DNA from: Streptomyces nodosus
GTDB lineage: Bacteria > Actinomycetota > Actinomycetes > Streptomycetales > Streptomycetaceae
Length of the DNA: 64,000 bases
Direction: 5' to 3'
Assembly (NCBI RefSeq): GCF_008704995.1
Contig: NZ_CP023747.1
Span: 7,474,001 to 7,538,000, forward strand
Positions 9,494 to 17,185 of the stretch are shown here, in pieces. The translations under genes and the position numbers were made by a program. The notes beneath the pieces were generated by a model. It did not search any database. It was not told the DNA's origin and saw nothing but the letters and a program-made list of their open reading frames with translations. Numbering within the stretch: position 1 is the first letter of the stretch; each line of letters begins with the position of its first letter.

Positions 9494-9827
9494 GGCACCT
9501 CCGAGGTGAAGTGGGCGAACGAGGGTGGGGAGAACGACAGTGATCGGACGACGGGCCACAGGCGGCAGGCCGCCTCGGCGGACGGGCGCCGCGGCACAGC
9601 CTCGGCCGGCGGCGGTACCGGGGCGAGCATCACGGCCCTCGGCGCGGCGGCGCGGGTCGGCATCGGGCCAGCCGCACCGCACGGGCGGCACCGGGTGGGA
9701 GAGGACAGAAGACGATCGGGGGCCCCGGCGCAGGGCGGCTCACGTCATATGCCGGACGCGGGAGGCGGACACCAACGGCTCTCCGGTGGTACAGGGCGAC
9801 AGGAACGCGCGGACACGGCGCGCCGGT
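9494..9827. other. Intergenic, nothing recognised
   Basis: This spacer lies between the small exported protein gene and the DsbA-like gene. No open frame has a credible start or domain, and no strong hairpin or inverted repeat stands out. It presumably carries the DsbA promoter, but I could not pick a convincing -35/-10 pair. Confidence 0.4.
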
Positions 9828-10214
9828 CTACACCCGTCGTACGGAGAGTTCGGTCAGGTCCGGAGGAGACGGTTCCGGCCCATGGCGCCGGGCATCCCGG
9901 TACGCGGATCCCCGCGCCGATGCCTGGTCAGCGGCCTCCGCGGGCGCCGCAGGGGCGGGCAGCGCACCGAACCGCGGGTGCTGTCGCTCGGGCTGCACCT
10001 TCTTCAGACAGGGCGCCTTCGCCGCACCGACCGGCTCGCCGTGACCGGAGCCGTCCAGCGTGGTGTGACACGGTGCCAGGCGCGGCTCGGACGCCGTCGG
10101 AGAGTGCGTCGCCTCGAACAGGGGCGGAGCGGAAGACCTGGTACAGAACAGCGCGGACAGCAGGACCAGCAGCGCGAGGGCGGCGCCCATGGCACCGTGC
10201 CGCTTGCATGGCAT
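9828..10214 (-). CDS. Small exported or membrane-anchored Cys protein
   Basis: 128 residues from ATG at 10214, with GGAGGGA 5-6 bases upstream supporting that start. A hydrophobic segment (MGAALALLVLLSALFC, residues ~9-24) follows a short basic N-terminus, suggesting a signal anchor or signal peptide. The mature part is low in order and contains two cysteines (LAPCHTTLDG and KAPCLKKVQ) about 22 residues apart that could form a disulfide. No family recognised. It points the same way as the DsbA/CcdA pair 335 bp downstream, so a role as a client or partner of that redox pair is possible but speculative. Confidence 0.5.
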   Translation of the reverse strand: MPCKRHGAMGAALALLVLLSALFCTRSSAPPLFEATHSPTASEPRLAPCHTTLDGSGHGEPVGAAKAPCLKKVQPERQHPRFGALPAPAAPAEAADQASARGSAYRDARRHGPEPSPPDLTELSVRRV

Positions 10215-10363
10215 CGCCGTCCCTCCGTTCCCTCGGTCCCGACCACCGTAGACCAGGTGTTCCCGGGCGCATCGAAGCCCGGGCCGGGCGCGTTGAAGCC
10301 CACCCGACGGAAGCATGCCGGCCGGATGCCCCGCATGCGATCACGAACGTGGTCACCGCTGAC

Positions 10364-10398
10364 GGCGCGTCGGGCGAGGGAGTCCCGCCCGACGCGCC
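10364..10398 (-). terminator. Hairpin terminator after the CBM2 gene
   Basis: GGCGCGTCGGGCG (10364-10376) pairs perfectly with 10386-10398, a 13-bp GC stem with a 9-nt loop, 23 bp past the stop of the CBM2 gene. Confidence 0.7.
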
Positions 10399-10420
10399 GG
10401 CCGTACCGGTGAGCAGTCGG

Positions 10421-11602
10421 TCAGCAGCCGATGGGCGAGGAGCCGACGGCCACGTCGTCGAACCAGAGGGTGTCGTCGCCCGTCCCGTAGCTCTCCCAGC
10501 CCAGGCGCAGGGCGGTGGGCCGGGGCGGGGTGGTGCGGGCAAGCCACTGCTGGTCGATGTCCTGGGTGGGGACACCGTCCGCGTGCAGGCCCGGGATCTG
10601 TGTGTCACCGAGCCAGGTGTCGAGCTTGGGCGCCGTGGTGTCGATCGCGAAGCGCAGGCACTGCCAGCTTCCGGTCGGCAGCGGCCTGCTCTGCGCCACT
10701 CCCGCGGGGCTCTGCGCGGGCAGGGTGGCGTCGTCGGTCTCCCGGTTCCACTGCAGGGCGCCGTTCTGGCCGCCCACGCGCAGCGCCCGGCCGCTCTGGG
10801 AACTGTCGGGCATGGAGACGAAGGCGACATGGGCCGCGGGGAGTGCCGTGGTGTGCCGCACCCACAGGCGCACATACATCACCGGTCCGACCGACGACAG
10901 ATTCGCCGTGGAGGCGACGAAGGCGTGGTTGCAGTAACCGGCCTTGCCGTCGATCCGCAGCGACTTGCCGCCGCTGTGTGCGACCGAGGTGTCGACGGTG
11001 GCGGTTCCGGTGCCCTGGCAGTCGGGCGCGGTGAACTGCCAGGCGCCGGACGGTGTGGTGCCGGTCTGGTCCTCGAAGCCCGAACAGACCACGGCGCTGC
11101 CGCAGTCGGCGGAGGGCGGTGTCGTGGGAGGCGGGTCGGTGGGCGTGGGGGGATCCGTCGGCGGGGTGGTGCCGGTTCCGCCACAGGTCACACCGTTGAG
11201 AGCGAAGTCGGCCGGGGTCGGGTCGGTCGAGCTCCAGGTGCCCTGGACGCCGAACTCGGCGGAAGTATTGGTGGCCAGCGAGCCGTTCCAGTCCGTGTTG
11301 ACGGCGACGACGGAGGCGCCGGTCTGGGTGACGCTGGCGTTCCATGCCGATGTCACTCGCTGGCCGTCGGCGTGGGTCCAGGTCAGACGCCAGCCGTTGA
11401 GCGCCGGGCCGAGGTTGGTGACCTTGATCTGGGCGGTGTAGCCGCCGGTCCACTCGTTCACGGTGTAGTCGACCCGGCAGCCGGTCGCCGCGGCGCTGCT
11501 GGGTGCCGCGGCGAACCCGGACACCAACAGGGCGACAGCCCCGGCAGCCGCGAGAGCCGCCGTCCAGGACCGGCGCAGTAATCGCATGTGGGGGATGCGC
11601 AC
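10421..11602 (-). CDS. Secreted CBM2 protein with C-terminal jelly-roll (Cip1-like) domain
   Basis: 393 residues from GTG at 11602, chosen because GGAGG sits five bases upstream; the next ATG at 11587 would be too far from it. Residues 1-38 are a signal peptide ending near AAPSSAAA. Residues ~40-140 are a family 2 carbohydrate-binding module, with bracketing cysteines and the conserved Trp pattern (VNEWTGGY, LNGWRLTW, NTDWNGSL). A Pro/Thr linker (~143-165) leads to a ~225-residue C-terminal domain with polysaccharide-binding character (FEDQTGTTPSGAW, KSLRIDGKAG, LWFDDVAVG), reminiscent of the fungal Cip1 family. No glycoside hydrolase catalytic motif is recognised. A CebR box upstream predicts induction by cellulose breakdown products, fitting an auxiliary cellulose-attack protein. 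Confidence 0.75.
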   Translation of the reverse strand: MRIPHMRLLRRSWTAALAAAGAVALLVSGFAAAPSSAAATGCRVDYTVNEWTGGYTAQIKVTNLGPALNGWRLTWTHADGQRVTSAWNASVTQTGASVVAVNTDWNGSLATNTSAEFGVQGTWSSTDPTPADFALNGVTCGGTGTTPPTDPPTPTDPPPTTPPSADCGSAVVCSGFEDQTGTTPSGAWQFTAPDCQGTGTATVDTSVAHSGGKSLRIDGKAGYCNHAFVASTANLSSVGPVMYVRLWVRHTTALPAAHVAFVSMPDSSQSGRALRVGGQNGALQWNRETDDATLPAQSPAGVAQSRPLPTGSWQCLRFAIDTTAPKLDTWLGDTQIPGLHADGVPTQDIDQQWLARTTPPRPTALRLGWESYGTGDDTLWFDDVAVGSSPIGC

Positions 11603-11654
11603 GTATGCCTCCGAGGGAGAGGTGCGGAAGAGTGATGGGGCGGTGGAAGTGTGG

Positions 11655-11668
11655 TGGGAGCGCTCCCA
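11655..11668 (-). promoter_or_regulatory. CebR operator
   Basis: TGGGAGCGCTCCCA is a perfect 14-bp palindrome identical to the CebR-binding site of Streptomyces, where the LacI-family repressor CebR holds cellulase genes off until cellobiose or cellotriose appears. It lies 53-66 bp upstream of the CBM2 gene start, just downstream of the promoter elements. Confidence 0.9.
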
Positions 11669-11671
11669 TTT

Positions 11672-11701
11672 ATGACAGCGACTCGGGCCGCACGCTGTCA
11701 A
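11672..11701 (-). promoter_or_regulatory. Promoter of the CBM2 gene
   Basis: On the minus strand TTGACA (11696-11701) is followed, after 18 bp, by TGTCAT (11672-11677), a plausible sigma-70-type pair. The CebR box follows immediately, so a bound repressor would block initiation or escape. GACAGCG and CGCTGTC form a 7-bp inverted repeat inside this promoter. Confidence 0.6.
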
Positions 11702-11905
11702 TGCCTGGGAAGGTCAAGGCGCCCTGGCTCGGCGCATGCACCCGACCCACGGCAACAGGGCCTCCTGGACGGCTCGTTGGCGTAGACACGCGGTGAGTCA
11801 CCAAGAGGCTCTGCTCTCGTGCGTGGCAGCTGCCGCAGTGACCCGATCGAGACTCCTGCCCGACCGGCAACCCTCAAGATCGGAACGACAGCGAATCGGG
11901 CGACA

Positions 11906-12796
11906 TCAGGTCGATGTGATGGGATCCCGCTCGAACGCCCCGGCATGGTCCGCGACCCACCGGGGGAATGATCTCGGTGGTACTCCGAGGATGTCGGACA
12001 CCGCCGAGGTGATGAATGCGGGCCTTCCCATCGTTGCGCCCCATGCGGTGAGCAGCATGTCGACGGCCGGGCGCGGTGCCTTTCCCTCCGTCTCGCTGCG
12101 GAACTCGTCCGGCGACAGTTCCTTGAACCTGATCGGGCGTCCCAGGACGTTCCCGATGATGTCCACCTGCGCCGCCTGCCTCAGTGACTCGGGGCCGGTG
12201 AGGACGTAGTCACGGCCGGCATGCCCGTCCTGGTACAGGGTCCGTGCCGCGACGGCTGCGATGTCACGGTCGTCGACGGGGGCGGTCTCGGCGGCGCCGT
12301 AGGGCCACCGGACGACATCGCCGGCGCGGATGGCAGGGGCCCACCAGACCGACGCGTTCGATGCGAACATTCCCGGCCGGACGATCGTCGACTCGAGTCC
12401 CGTGGCTGCGATGAGTCGCTCGATCTCGGCGTGGAGCACCGCCATGGGATTCGGCTGCTGGAAGAAGGGGTGCGGAGTCCGGTGCGGTGACGAGAGGAAG
12501 ACGACGCGCCGAGTATGGGCCGCCAGACGGTCGACGACCGCGGCGGCGGTCGCCGGCGGCACGGTCCAGAGGAGGAAGACGGCGCTGGTGCCTCGCAATG
12601 CCTCGTCGAGAGATGCGGGCACGGTGAGGTCACCGGTGACGACTTCGACGCCGGCCGGCAGTGTCGCCGCCGCTTCGGCGCGGCGCGTGAGGGCGCGGAC
12701 CGGTACGCCCGCGCCGACGAGTTGGTCGATGACTCCGCGCCCGATCCGGCCGGTGGCGCCGGTGACGAGCACCGGCGGCATATGGGTTCGTGTCAT
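11906..12796 (-). CDS. NmrA-like NAD(P)-binding reductase
   Basis: 296 residues from ATG at 12796, preceded by GGAGGT at proper spacing. The N-terminus has the Rossmann dinucleotide motif VLVTGATGRIGRG (G-x-x-G-x-x-G), a basic patch for NADP after strand 2 (ALTRRAE), and the body of an atypical SDR of the NmrA/NAD(P)H-binding group (IVRPGMFASN). These proteins are quinone oxidoreductases or redox sensors; the catalytic Tyr-Lys pair of classical SDRs is not evident. It is divergent from a TetR gene, which probably represses it. Substrate unknown. Confidence 0.8.
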   Translation of the reverse strand: MTRTHMPPVLVTGATGRIGRGVIDQLVGAGVPVRALTRRAEAAATLPAGVEVVTGDLTVPASLDEALRGTSAVFLLWTVPPATAAAVVDRLAAHTRRVVFLSSPHRTPHPFFQQPNPMAVLHAEIERLIAATGLESTIVRPGMFASNASVWWAPAIRAGDVVRWPYGAAETAPVDDRDIAAVAARTLYQDGHAGRDYVLTGPESLRQAAQVDIIGNVLGRPIRFKELSPDEFRSETEGKAPRPAVDMLLTAWGATMGRPAFITSAVSDILGVPPRSFPRWVADHAGAFERDPITST

Positions 12797-12847
12797 GAGT
12801 ACCTCCACGGTGTCCGGTCCGTCCGATTGGCCTCCGCATCAAATCGT

Positions 12848-12875
12848 TACTCGGTTAAAAAAGCAACCTGGTTAA
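12848..12875. promoter_or_regulatory. Candidate TetR operator pair
   Basis: Two similar 11-mers, TACTCGGTTAA (12848-12858) and AACCTGGTTAA (12865-12875), repeat with a 17-bp offset in the AT-rich 97-bp spacer between the divergent NmrA-like and TetR genes. AACCTGGTT is itself palindromic. The position suits autoregulation plus control of the reductase gene. Confidence 0.45.
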
Positions 12876-12893
12876 TAATGTTATGCTGTTCAG

Positions 12894-13496
12894 GTGATCG
12901 AGCCGACGGGGCTGCGTGCCCGCAAGAAGGCGCGGACCCATGACGCCATCGCCGACGCGGCGATCTCACTGTTTCTGGCGCATGGGTTCGACCAGGTCTC
13001 GGTCAGCGACATCGCTGCGGCGGCCGAGGTCTCCAAACCGACCCTCTTTCGGTACTTCCCCACCAAAGAGGACCTGGTGCTGCACCGATTCGCAGACCAT
13101 CACGGTGAGGCCGCGCGCGTCGTGTGTGACCGCGGGCCCGGCGTCTCGCCCGTGGCGGCACTGCACCGGCACTTTCGGGCCGGCCTCGATCGGTACGAGC
13201 CCGTCACCGGCCTCTGCGACCATCCCGCAGTGGTGGAGTTCCACCGCCTGGTGTTCACCACGCCCAGCCTGACGGGACGGCTCACGCAGTACATGCTCGA
13301 GGACGAGCGGGCGCTGGCAGAAGCCCTCGACCCGGGCCCGGACATTCGGGCACGGCTGAAAGCGGCCCAGGTGCTCGCGGTCCAGCGGGTGCTCGCCCGC
13401 ACCAACTGGCAGAAGATCGCCGACGGGCGGACCGCCCACGATGTGCACCCCGAGGCTGTCACCGACGCCGACCATGCCTTCGCCCAACTGCGATAA
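12894..13496 (+). CDS. TetR-family regulator
   Basis: 200 residues from GTG at 12894. Residues ~12-60 form the TetR DNA-binding domain: AIADAAISLFLAHGFDQVSV, then the helix-turn-helix region IAAAAEVSKPTLFRYFPTKEDLV. The rest is an all-helical ligand-binding domain with no recognised specificity. It is divergent from the NmrA-like reductase gene with 97 bp between, the usual arrangement for a local repressor that responds to a substrate of its neighbour. Confidence 0.85.
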   Translation: MIEPTGLRARKKARTHDAIADAAISLFLAHGFDQVSVSDIAAAAEVSKPTLFRYFPTKEDLVLHRFADHHGEAARVVCDRGPGVSPVAALHRHFRAGLDRYEPVTGLCDHPAVVEFHRLVFTTPSLTGRLTQYMLEDERALAEALDPGPDIRARLKAAQVLAVQRVLARTNWQKIADGRTAHDVHPEAVTDADHAFAQLR

Positions 13497-13575
13497 CGGA
13501 CCGCCTCGCGCAGTCACCGGACCGGGTCGTCGACATGCCCTCCCTGGAGGAACTGGACCTGCGCTGGAACGCCGC

Positions 13576-14235
13576 TCACTTCCCGAGCCGCTTCGCCGCC
13601 GAGGCCCGCCGGGCGAACACCTTGTCCTGGGAATTCCGCATCTCCCGGAGAGCGGCCTTCCGTTCCTTATGGGCGAGCCGGTCCAGATACAGATGGCCGT
13701 GCAGGTGATCGGTTTCGTGCTGCAGGCACCGGGCGAAGTACCCCCTGCCCTCGATCACCAGAGGCTCGCCGTCCTTGTCGCGGCCCCGGACGACGGCACG
13801 GTCGAGGCGGGGCACCGCGCGGTAGGGGCCGGGAACGGACAGGCACCCTTCGGGCTCCTCCACCAAGCGGCGGTCGTCGGCGGGTACTTCCTCGAGAACC
13901 GGGTTGGCGATATGTCCGACATGACGCACACCCCACTCGTCCGTGATGTCCCACACGAACAACTGCAGATCCACATTCACCTGGTTGGCGGCGAGCCCGG
14001 CACCCTCCGCCACCTGGTTGGTCGCGAACATGTCGTCGATCAGCTTTGCCAACTCCACTGTGCCGAACGCAGTTACCTCCTGGCAGCGACGGCGCAGGAT
14101 CTCCTCCCCGACCACGGTGATCCTGCGGACCGCGCCGCGTTCCACCTCTGGCGCGAGCCGTGGATAGGACTCGACGGGCTTGCCCTGCACGCGCACCCGG
14201 CGATCCCGCACCGTGTCACCGAACCCGACAGTCAT
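13576..14235 (-). CDS. def: Peptide deformylase (additional copy)
   Basis: 219 residues. All three deformylase motifs are present: GAGLAANQ at 78-85 (usually GxGLAAPQ, here Asn for Pro), EGCLS at 129-133 with metal ligand Cys131, and HETDH at 173-177 with two His ligands and the catalytic Glu. It removes the N-formyl group from nascent proteins. A ~35-residue N-terminal extension precedes the core. It is divergent from an ArsR-like regulator with a strong operator in between. A dedicated regulator is unusual for a housekeeping deformylase and suggests an accessory copy expressed under specific conditions. Confidence 0.85.
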   Translation of the reverse strand: MTVGFGDTVRDRRVRVQGKPVESYPRLAPEVERGAVRRITVVGEEILRRRCQEVTAFGTVELAKLIDDMFATNQVAEGAGLAANQVNVDLQLFVWDITDEWGVRHVGHIANPVLEEVPADDRRLVEEPEGCLSVPGPYRAVPRLDRAVVRGRDKDGEPLVIEGRGYFARCLQHETDHLHGHLYLDRLAHKERKAALREMRNSQDKVFARRASAAKRLGK

Positions 14236-14311
14236 GATCCGTCAACCCCTTCTCTACGGCGCCTCGGCCACCGAATCCGGGTGGCAAAGGGCTTGTTGGT
14301 TTGCCAAGGGC

Positions 14312-14336
14312 TTTGCAAAGTAGCAAACTTTGCAAA
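14312..14336. promoter_or_regulatory. 25-bp inverted-repeat operator
   Basis: TTTGCAAAGT (14312-14321) and ACTTTGCAAA (14327-14336) form a perfect 10-bp inverted repeat with a 5-bp spacer ending at the base before the ATG of the ArsR-like gene. A second small repeat, TTGG-TTTG-CCAA, lies at 14296-14307. Both are in the 101-bp spacer between the divergent deformylase and regulator genes and are good candidates for the regulator's own binding sites. Confidence 0.7.
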
Positions 14337-14954
14337 ATGAGTGATGGAAGCCATCGAGCCGAAGCCGCGGAGGCTCTGCAGGACCGGGCCCGCCGACTCC
14401 TGCCCGAACACCCGGTGCGTGTTGCCCTGCTCGACCTGCTGGCCGAAGTCGGCACCCTCACCTCCACCGAGGCCGCCGCCCGCCTCGGACACAGTTCCGG
14501 CCTGTGTTCGTTCCATCTGCGCCAACTCGCGCGGTACGGCCTCATCGAAGAAGTACCTCACCAAAGCGGCCGGGCCCGACCGTGGCGGCTGCGATGGGAT
14601 ACCCCCCAGCACGTCGAGGCAGAGGAGCCGGAAGGATTCACCGTCCTCACCCGCGGGCTGGAGAACGAGAGCTACCAGCACTGGCTGACTCACCGGGACC
14701 AGGCTCCGCCGGAGTGGCAACAGGACGAGTCCTTCAGCACCGTGCTCCACCTCACCCCGTCCGAGGCGGCCGAACTCGCCACCTCCGTCCGTCGCCTGTT
14801 CGCCGGCTACCGCAGCCGGGAGGACCACCCCGCCGTACGCCCACCGAACACCGTGGCCGTAGCCGCAGTCACCCGGCTGTTCCCGCTCCTCGCCGAACAA
14901 GGGATGCCATCGCGGCCCACGTCAGGCGGTGTTGAGGAATCGGCCGATTCGTGA
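14337..14954 (+). CDS. ArsR-like winged-helix regulator
   Basis: 205 residues from ATG at 14337, which directly abuts the inverted repeat and has no ribosome-binding site, so translation may be leaderless. Residues ~20-85 form a winged helix-turn-helix: HPVRVALLDLLAEVGTLTSTEAAARLGHSSGLCSFHLRQLARYGLIEEV, the layout of ArsR/HTH_20 proteins. The C-terminal half is helical and unrecognised, without an obvious Cys metal site. The divergent deformylase gene is the likely target. Confidence 0.75.
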   Translation: MSDGSHRAEAAEALQDRARRLLPEHPVRVALLDLLAEVGTLTSTEAAARLGHSSGLCSFHLRQLARYGLIEEVPHQSGRARPWRLRWDTPQHVEAEEPEGFTVLTRGLENESYQHWLTHRDQAPPEWQQDESFSTVLHLTPSEAAELATSVRRLFAGYRSREDHPAVRPPNTVAVAAVTRLFPLLAEQGMPSRPTSGGVEESADS

Positions 14955-15041
14955 ACAGGATCAGGAACCGACCGTCCTCGTGTCCGGCCTGCGCAAGCGC
15001 GGCGTCGGTGTCATGTCGACCGCCTCTGCACAAGGAGTCTC

Positions 15042-15551
15042 GTGCCAGATGTGTCCGTTCGCCTTGCAGGTGTCGCCGACCGTCCCGTGGTGGAGTGCCT
15101 ATGGCTGATGTTCCGCCATGACATGTCGGAGTTCCAGGGGCTGCTGCCCGATGCTGACGGGACCTTCCGCAGCGACCGGCTCCATATGGCCTTCTCCGAG
15201 CCCGACTGGGCGCCGTACCTGCTCATCAGTGGTGACAGCCCTGCCGGGTTCGCGTTCGTCCGCAGTTTGACCGCGCCGGCCCGTGTGCTGAACAGCTTTT
15301 TCGTGGTGCGCGGTGCGCGGCGGGCAGGGATCGGGCTGGGCGCCGTACAGGAGATCGTGGCCAGGCACCCGGGCTCATGGGAAGTCGCGTTTCAGGATGC
15401 CGACATCGCCGCGGTGCGCTTCTGGCGTCGTGTCGCCACGGAGATCGCCCGCGACGCATGGACAGAGGAACGCAGACCGGTGCCAGGTCGGCCCGACGAG
15501 CCGCCTGATGTCTGGATCTCGTTCGATGCGCCTGCGGTGACTCACGGTTGA
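15042..15551 (+). CDS. GNAT-family N-acetyltransferase
   Basis: 169 residues from GTG at 15042, preceded by AAGGAG. The fold pattern is that of a GNAT acetyltransferase: N-terminal strand MPDVSVRLAGVADRPVV, a central strand GFAFVRSL, then the acetyl-CoA-binding segment FFVVRGARRAGIGLGAVQEI, matching the R/Q-x-x-G-x-G/A pyrophosphate loop of motif A. The acceptor substrate is not predictable. It stands between the ArsR-like gene and a convergent MerR gene only 3 bp away. Confidence 0.75.
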   Translation: MPDVSVRLAGVADRPVVECLWLMFRHDMSEFQGLLPDADGTFRSDRLHMAFSEPDWAPYLLISGDSPAGFAFVRSLTAPARVLNSFFVVRGARRAGIGLGAVQEIVARHPGSWEVAFQDADIAAVRFWRRVATEIARDAWTEERRPVPGRPDEPPDVWISFDAPAVTHG

Positions 15552-15554
15552 GCG

Positions 15555-15944
15555 TCACGGCTGGGAAACCGTCGAGGTGCGCCTGTGCAGGCTGTCGTGG
15601 TGTGCGCGGTTCGCGGCCATCAGTGCGTCCAGTGCGTCCCTGGTGCGGACGAGTTCGGTGATGTGCTCGGAGAGCCGGTCCCGCTCCTGCGCCATCCGCT
15701 TCAGCGCGGCGTCGGAATTCTCCTCGCTGGGACTGTCGACGCAGGGCAGGAGCTCAGTGATGGTGCGGCTGGACAGGCCCGCCGCGTACAGCTGCTGGAT
15801 GAACGCGACCCGTTCCACCTCCGCCTCGGTGTAGTGCCGCTGCCCGCTGGCGCTGCGCCTGCTGGTGAGCAGCCCCTGCTCCTCGTAGTAGCGCAGGGAC
15901 CTGACGCTGACGCCGGTCCGTGACGCGAGCTCCCCGATACGCAC
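15555..15944 (-). CDS. MerR-family regulator
   Basis: 129 residues from GTG at 15944, with AGGAGG four bases upstream. The N-terminus is a textbook MerR winged helix (MRIGELASRTGVSVRSLRYYEEQGLL, then RRSASGQRHY), followed by the long dimerisation helix (residues ~80-115). No metal-binding Cys cluster is visible in the short C-terminus, so it more likely senses an organic electrophile or redox signal. It is divergent from an Old Yellow Enzyme gene, and a MerR-type promoter lies between them. Confidence 0.85.
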   Translation of the reverse strand: MRIGELASRTGVSVRSLRYYEEQGLLTSRRSASGQRHYTEAEVERVAFIQQLYAAGLSSRTITELLPCVDSPSEENSDAALKRMAQERDRLSEHITELVRTRDALDALMAANRAHHDSLHRRTSTVSQP

Positions 15945-15977
15945 ATCGCCTCCTGCCTGTGACCTGCACCACAGACC

Positions 15978-16009
15978 TTGCCCCTGACATCCATGTGAGG
16001 TTCTAGCGT
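15978..16009 (+). promoter_or_regulatory. MerR-type promoter of the OYE gene
   Basis: -35 TTGCCC (15978-15983) and -10 TAGCGT (16004-16009) are 20 bp apart, longer than the usual 17 as in MerR-activated promoters. The spacer contains CCTGACAT-CC-ATGTGAGG (15983-16000), an 18-bp dyad with a single mismatched pair, placed where MerR proteins bind and untwist DNA. Confidence 0.7.
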
Positions 16010-16059
16010 AACCGCGGGGCCCGAGATCCGGGCACCGCGAAGTGCGATGAGGTGCTGAT

Positions 16060-17133
16060 GTGACGTCACTTTTCGACAACTACCGGCTCGGGGAACTGAC
16101 GGTGCCCAACCGGGTGGTGATGGCCCCGATGACGCGGGTCAGGGCCGCTGCCGGCGGCCTGGCGACACCGTCCATGGCGACGTACTACGCCCAACGGGCG
16201 ACGGCCGGGCTGATCGTGACCGAGGGGGTGCAGCCGAGCCTGGTCGGGCAGTCCAACCCGGGCACCCCGGGACTGCACACCGATGAGCAGGTCACCGCGT
16301 GGCGCCCGGTGACCGATGCCGTGCACACCAACGGCGGCCGGATCTTCGCGCAGCTCATGCACGGCGGAAGGGTGTCGCACCCCGACACCACCGGGATGCG
16401 GCCGGTCGGACCCTCGGCCGTCCCCGCGGTCGGTGAAGTGTTCACCCCGACCGGCCCCCGGCCCGCACCGACCCCGCGCGCCCTGGACACCGCCGAAGCG
16501 GCCGAGCACGCCCTGTCCTACGCCCGGGCCGCCCGCCGCGCCGTCGACGCCGGCTTCGACGGGGTCGAACTGCACGGCGCCAACGGCTACCTGATCTCAC
16601 AGTTCCTCTCGTCGAACGCCAACCTTCGCACGGACCGCTACGGAGGCTCGCTGACCGGTCGGATCCGGTTCGCGGTCGAGGCGGTGTCCGCGACCGTCGA
16701 GGCCGTCGGCGCGGCCAGGACCGGTATCCGGCTCTCCCCGGGAGGGACGTTCTGGGGAGTGGAGGAGCGCGACATCCCCGAGCTCTACACCGCGCTGCTG
16801 ACCGAGCTGGCCCGCCTGGAGCCGGCCTATGTCCACCTCGAAGCCACCACCGACGAAGCGGCGCTGATCGGTCTGCGCCGGGTGTGGCCGGGCACCCTCA
16901 TCATGAACCCGGTGTCCCCGATGGGCCCCAAGCAGACGGGTCGCACCGAGGCCGACCACTGGCTCGGGCTGGGGGCGGACCTCATCAGCTTCGGCCGCGC
17001 GTTCATCGCCAACCCGGACCTGGTCGAGCGACTGCGCACCGGGCTTCCGCTCGCCCCGGTCGACGAGGCCACCTACTACCAGGGCGGTGACGCCGGCTAC
17101 CTGACCTACCCGGCCTATCAGTACACGGCCTGA
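16060..17133 (+). CDS. Old Yellow Enzyme-family ene-reductase
   Basis: 357 residues, full length for the family. It is a flavin-binding TIM barrel: N-terminus LGELTVPNRVVMAPMTRVRA, QLMHGGRVSHPD, the His-x-x-Asn substrate pair in VELHGANGYLISQFLS, the RTDRYGGSLTGRIRF segment, and the C-terminal FMN phosphate site DLISFGRAFIANPDLVERL. These NADPH-dependent enzymes (NemA/XenB-like) reduce activated C=C bonds and nitro compounds. It is divergent from the MerR gene, implying induction by an electrophile that the enzyme detoxifies. Confidence 0.88.
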   Translation: MTSLFDNYRLGELTVPNRVVMAPMTRVRAAAGGLATPSMATYYAQRATAGLIVTEGVQPSLVGQSNPGTPGLHTDEQVTAWRPVTDAVHTNGGRIFAQLMHGGRVSHPDTTGMRPVGPSAVPAVGEVFTPTGPRPAPTPRALDTAEAAEHALSYARAARRAVDAGFDGVELHGANGYLISQFLSSNANLRTDRYGGSLTGRIRFAVEAVSATVEAVGAARTGIRLSPGGTFWGVEERDIPELYTALLTELARLEPAYVHLEATTDEAALIGLRRVWPGTLIMNPVSPMGPKQTGRTEADHWLGLGADLISFGRAFIANPDLVERLRTGLPLAPVDEATYYQGGDAGYLTYPAYQYTA

Positions 17134-17185
17134 TCCCCACGGTCCGCTGCACCGTCCCTGTGGCACCGGGGGGCGGTCCGTTCGG

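Noticed and set aside
9029..11581. An 850-codon open frame on the plus strand over the DsbA and CBM2 genes
   Set aside because: It is low in complexity, has no domain and lies antisense to a clear DsbA-like protein and CBM2 protein.
15015..15226. A possible small minus-strand gene opposite the acetyltransferase
   Set aside because: It lies antisense to a well-supported GNAT gene with a good ribosome-binding site.
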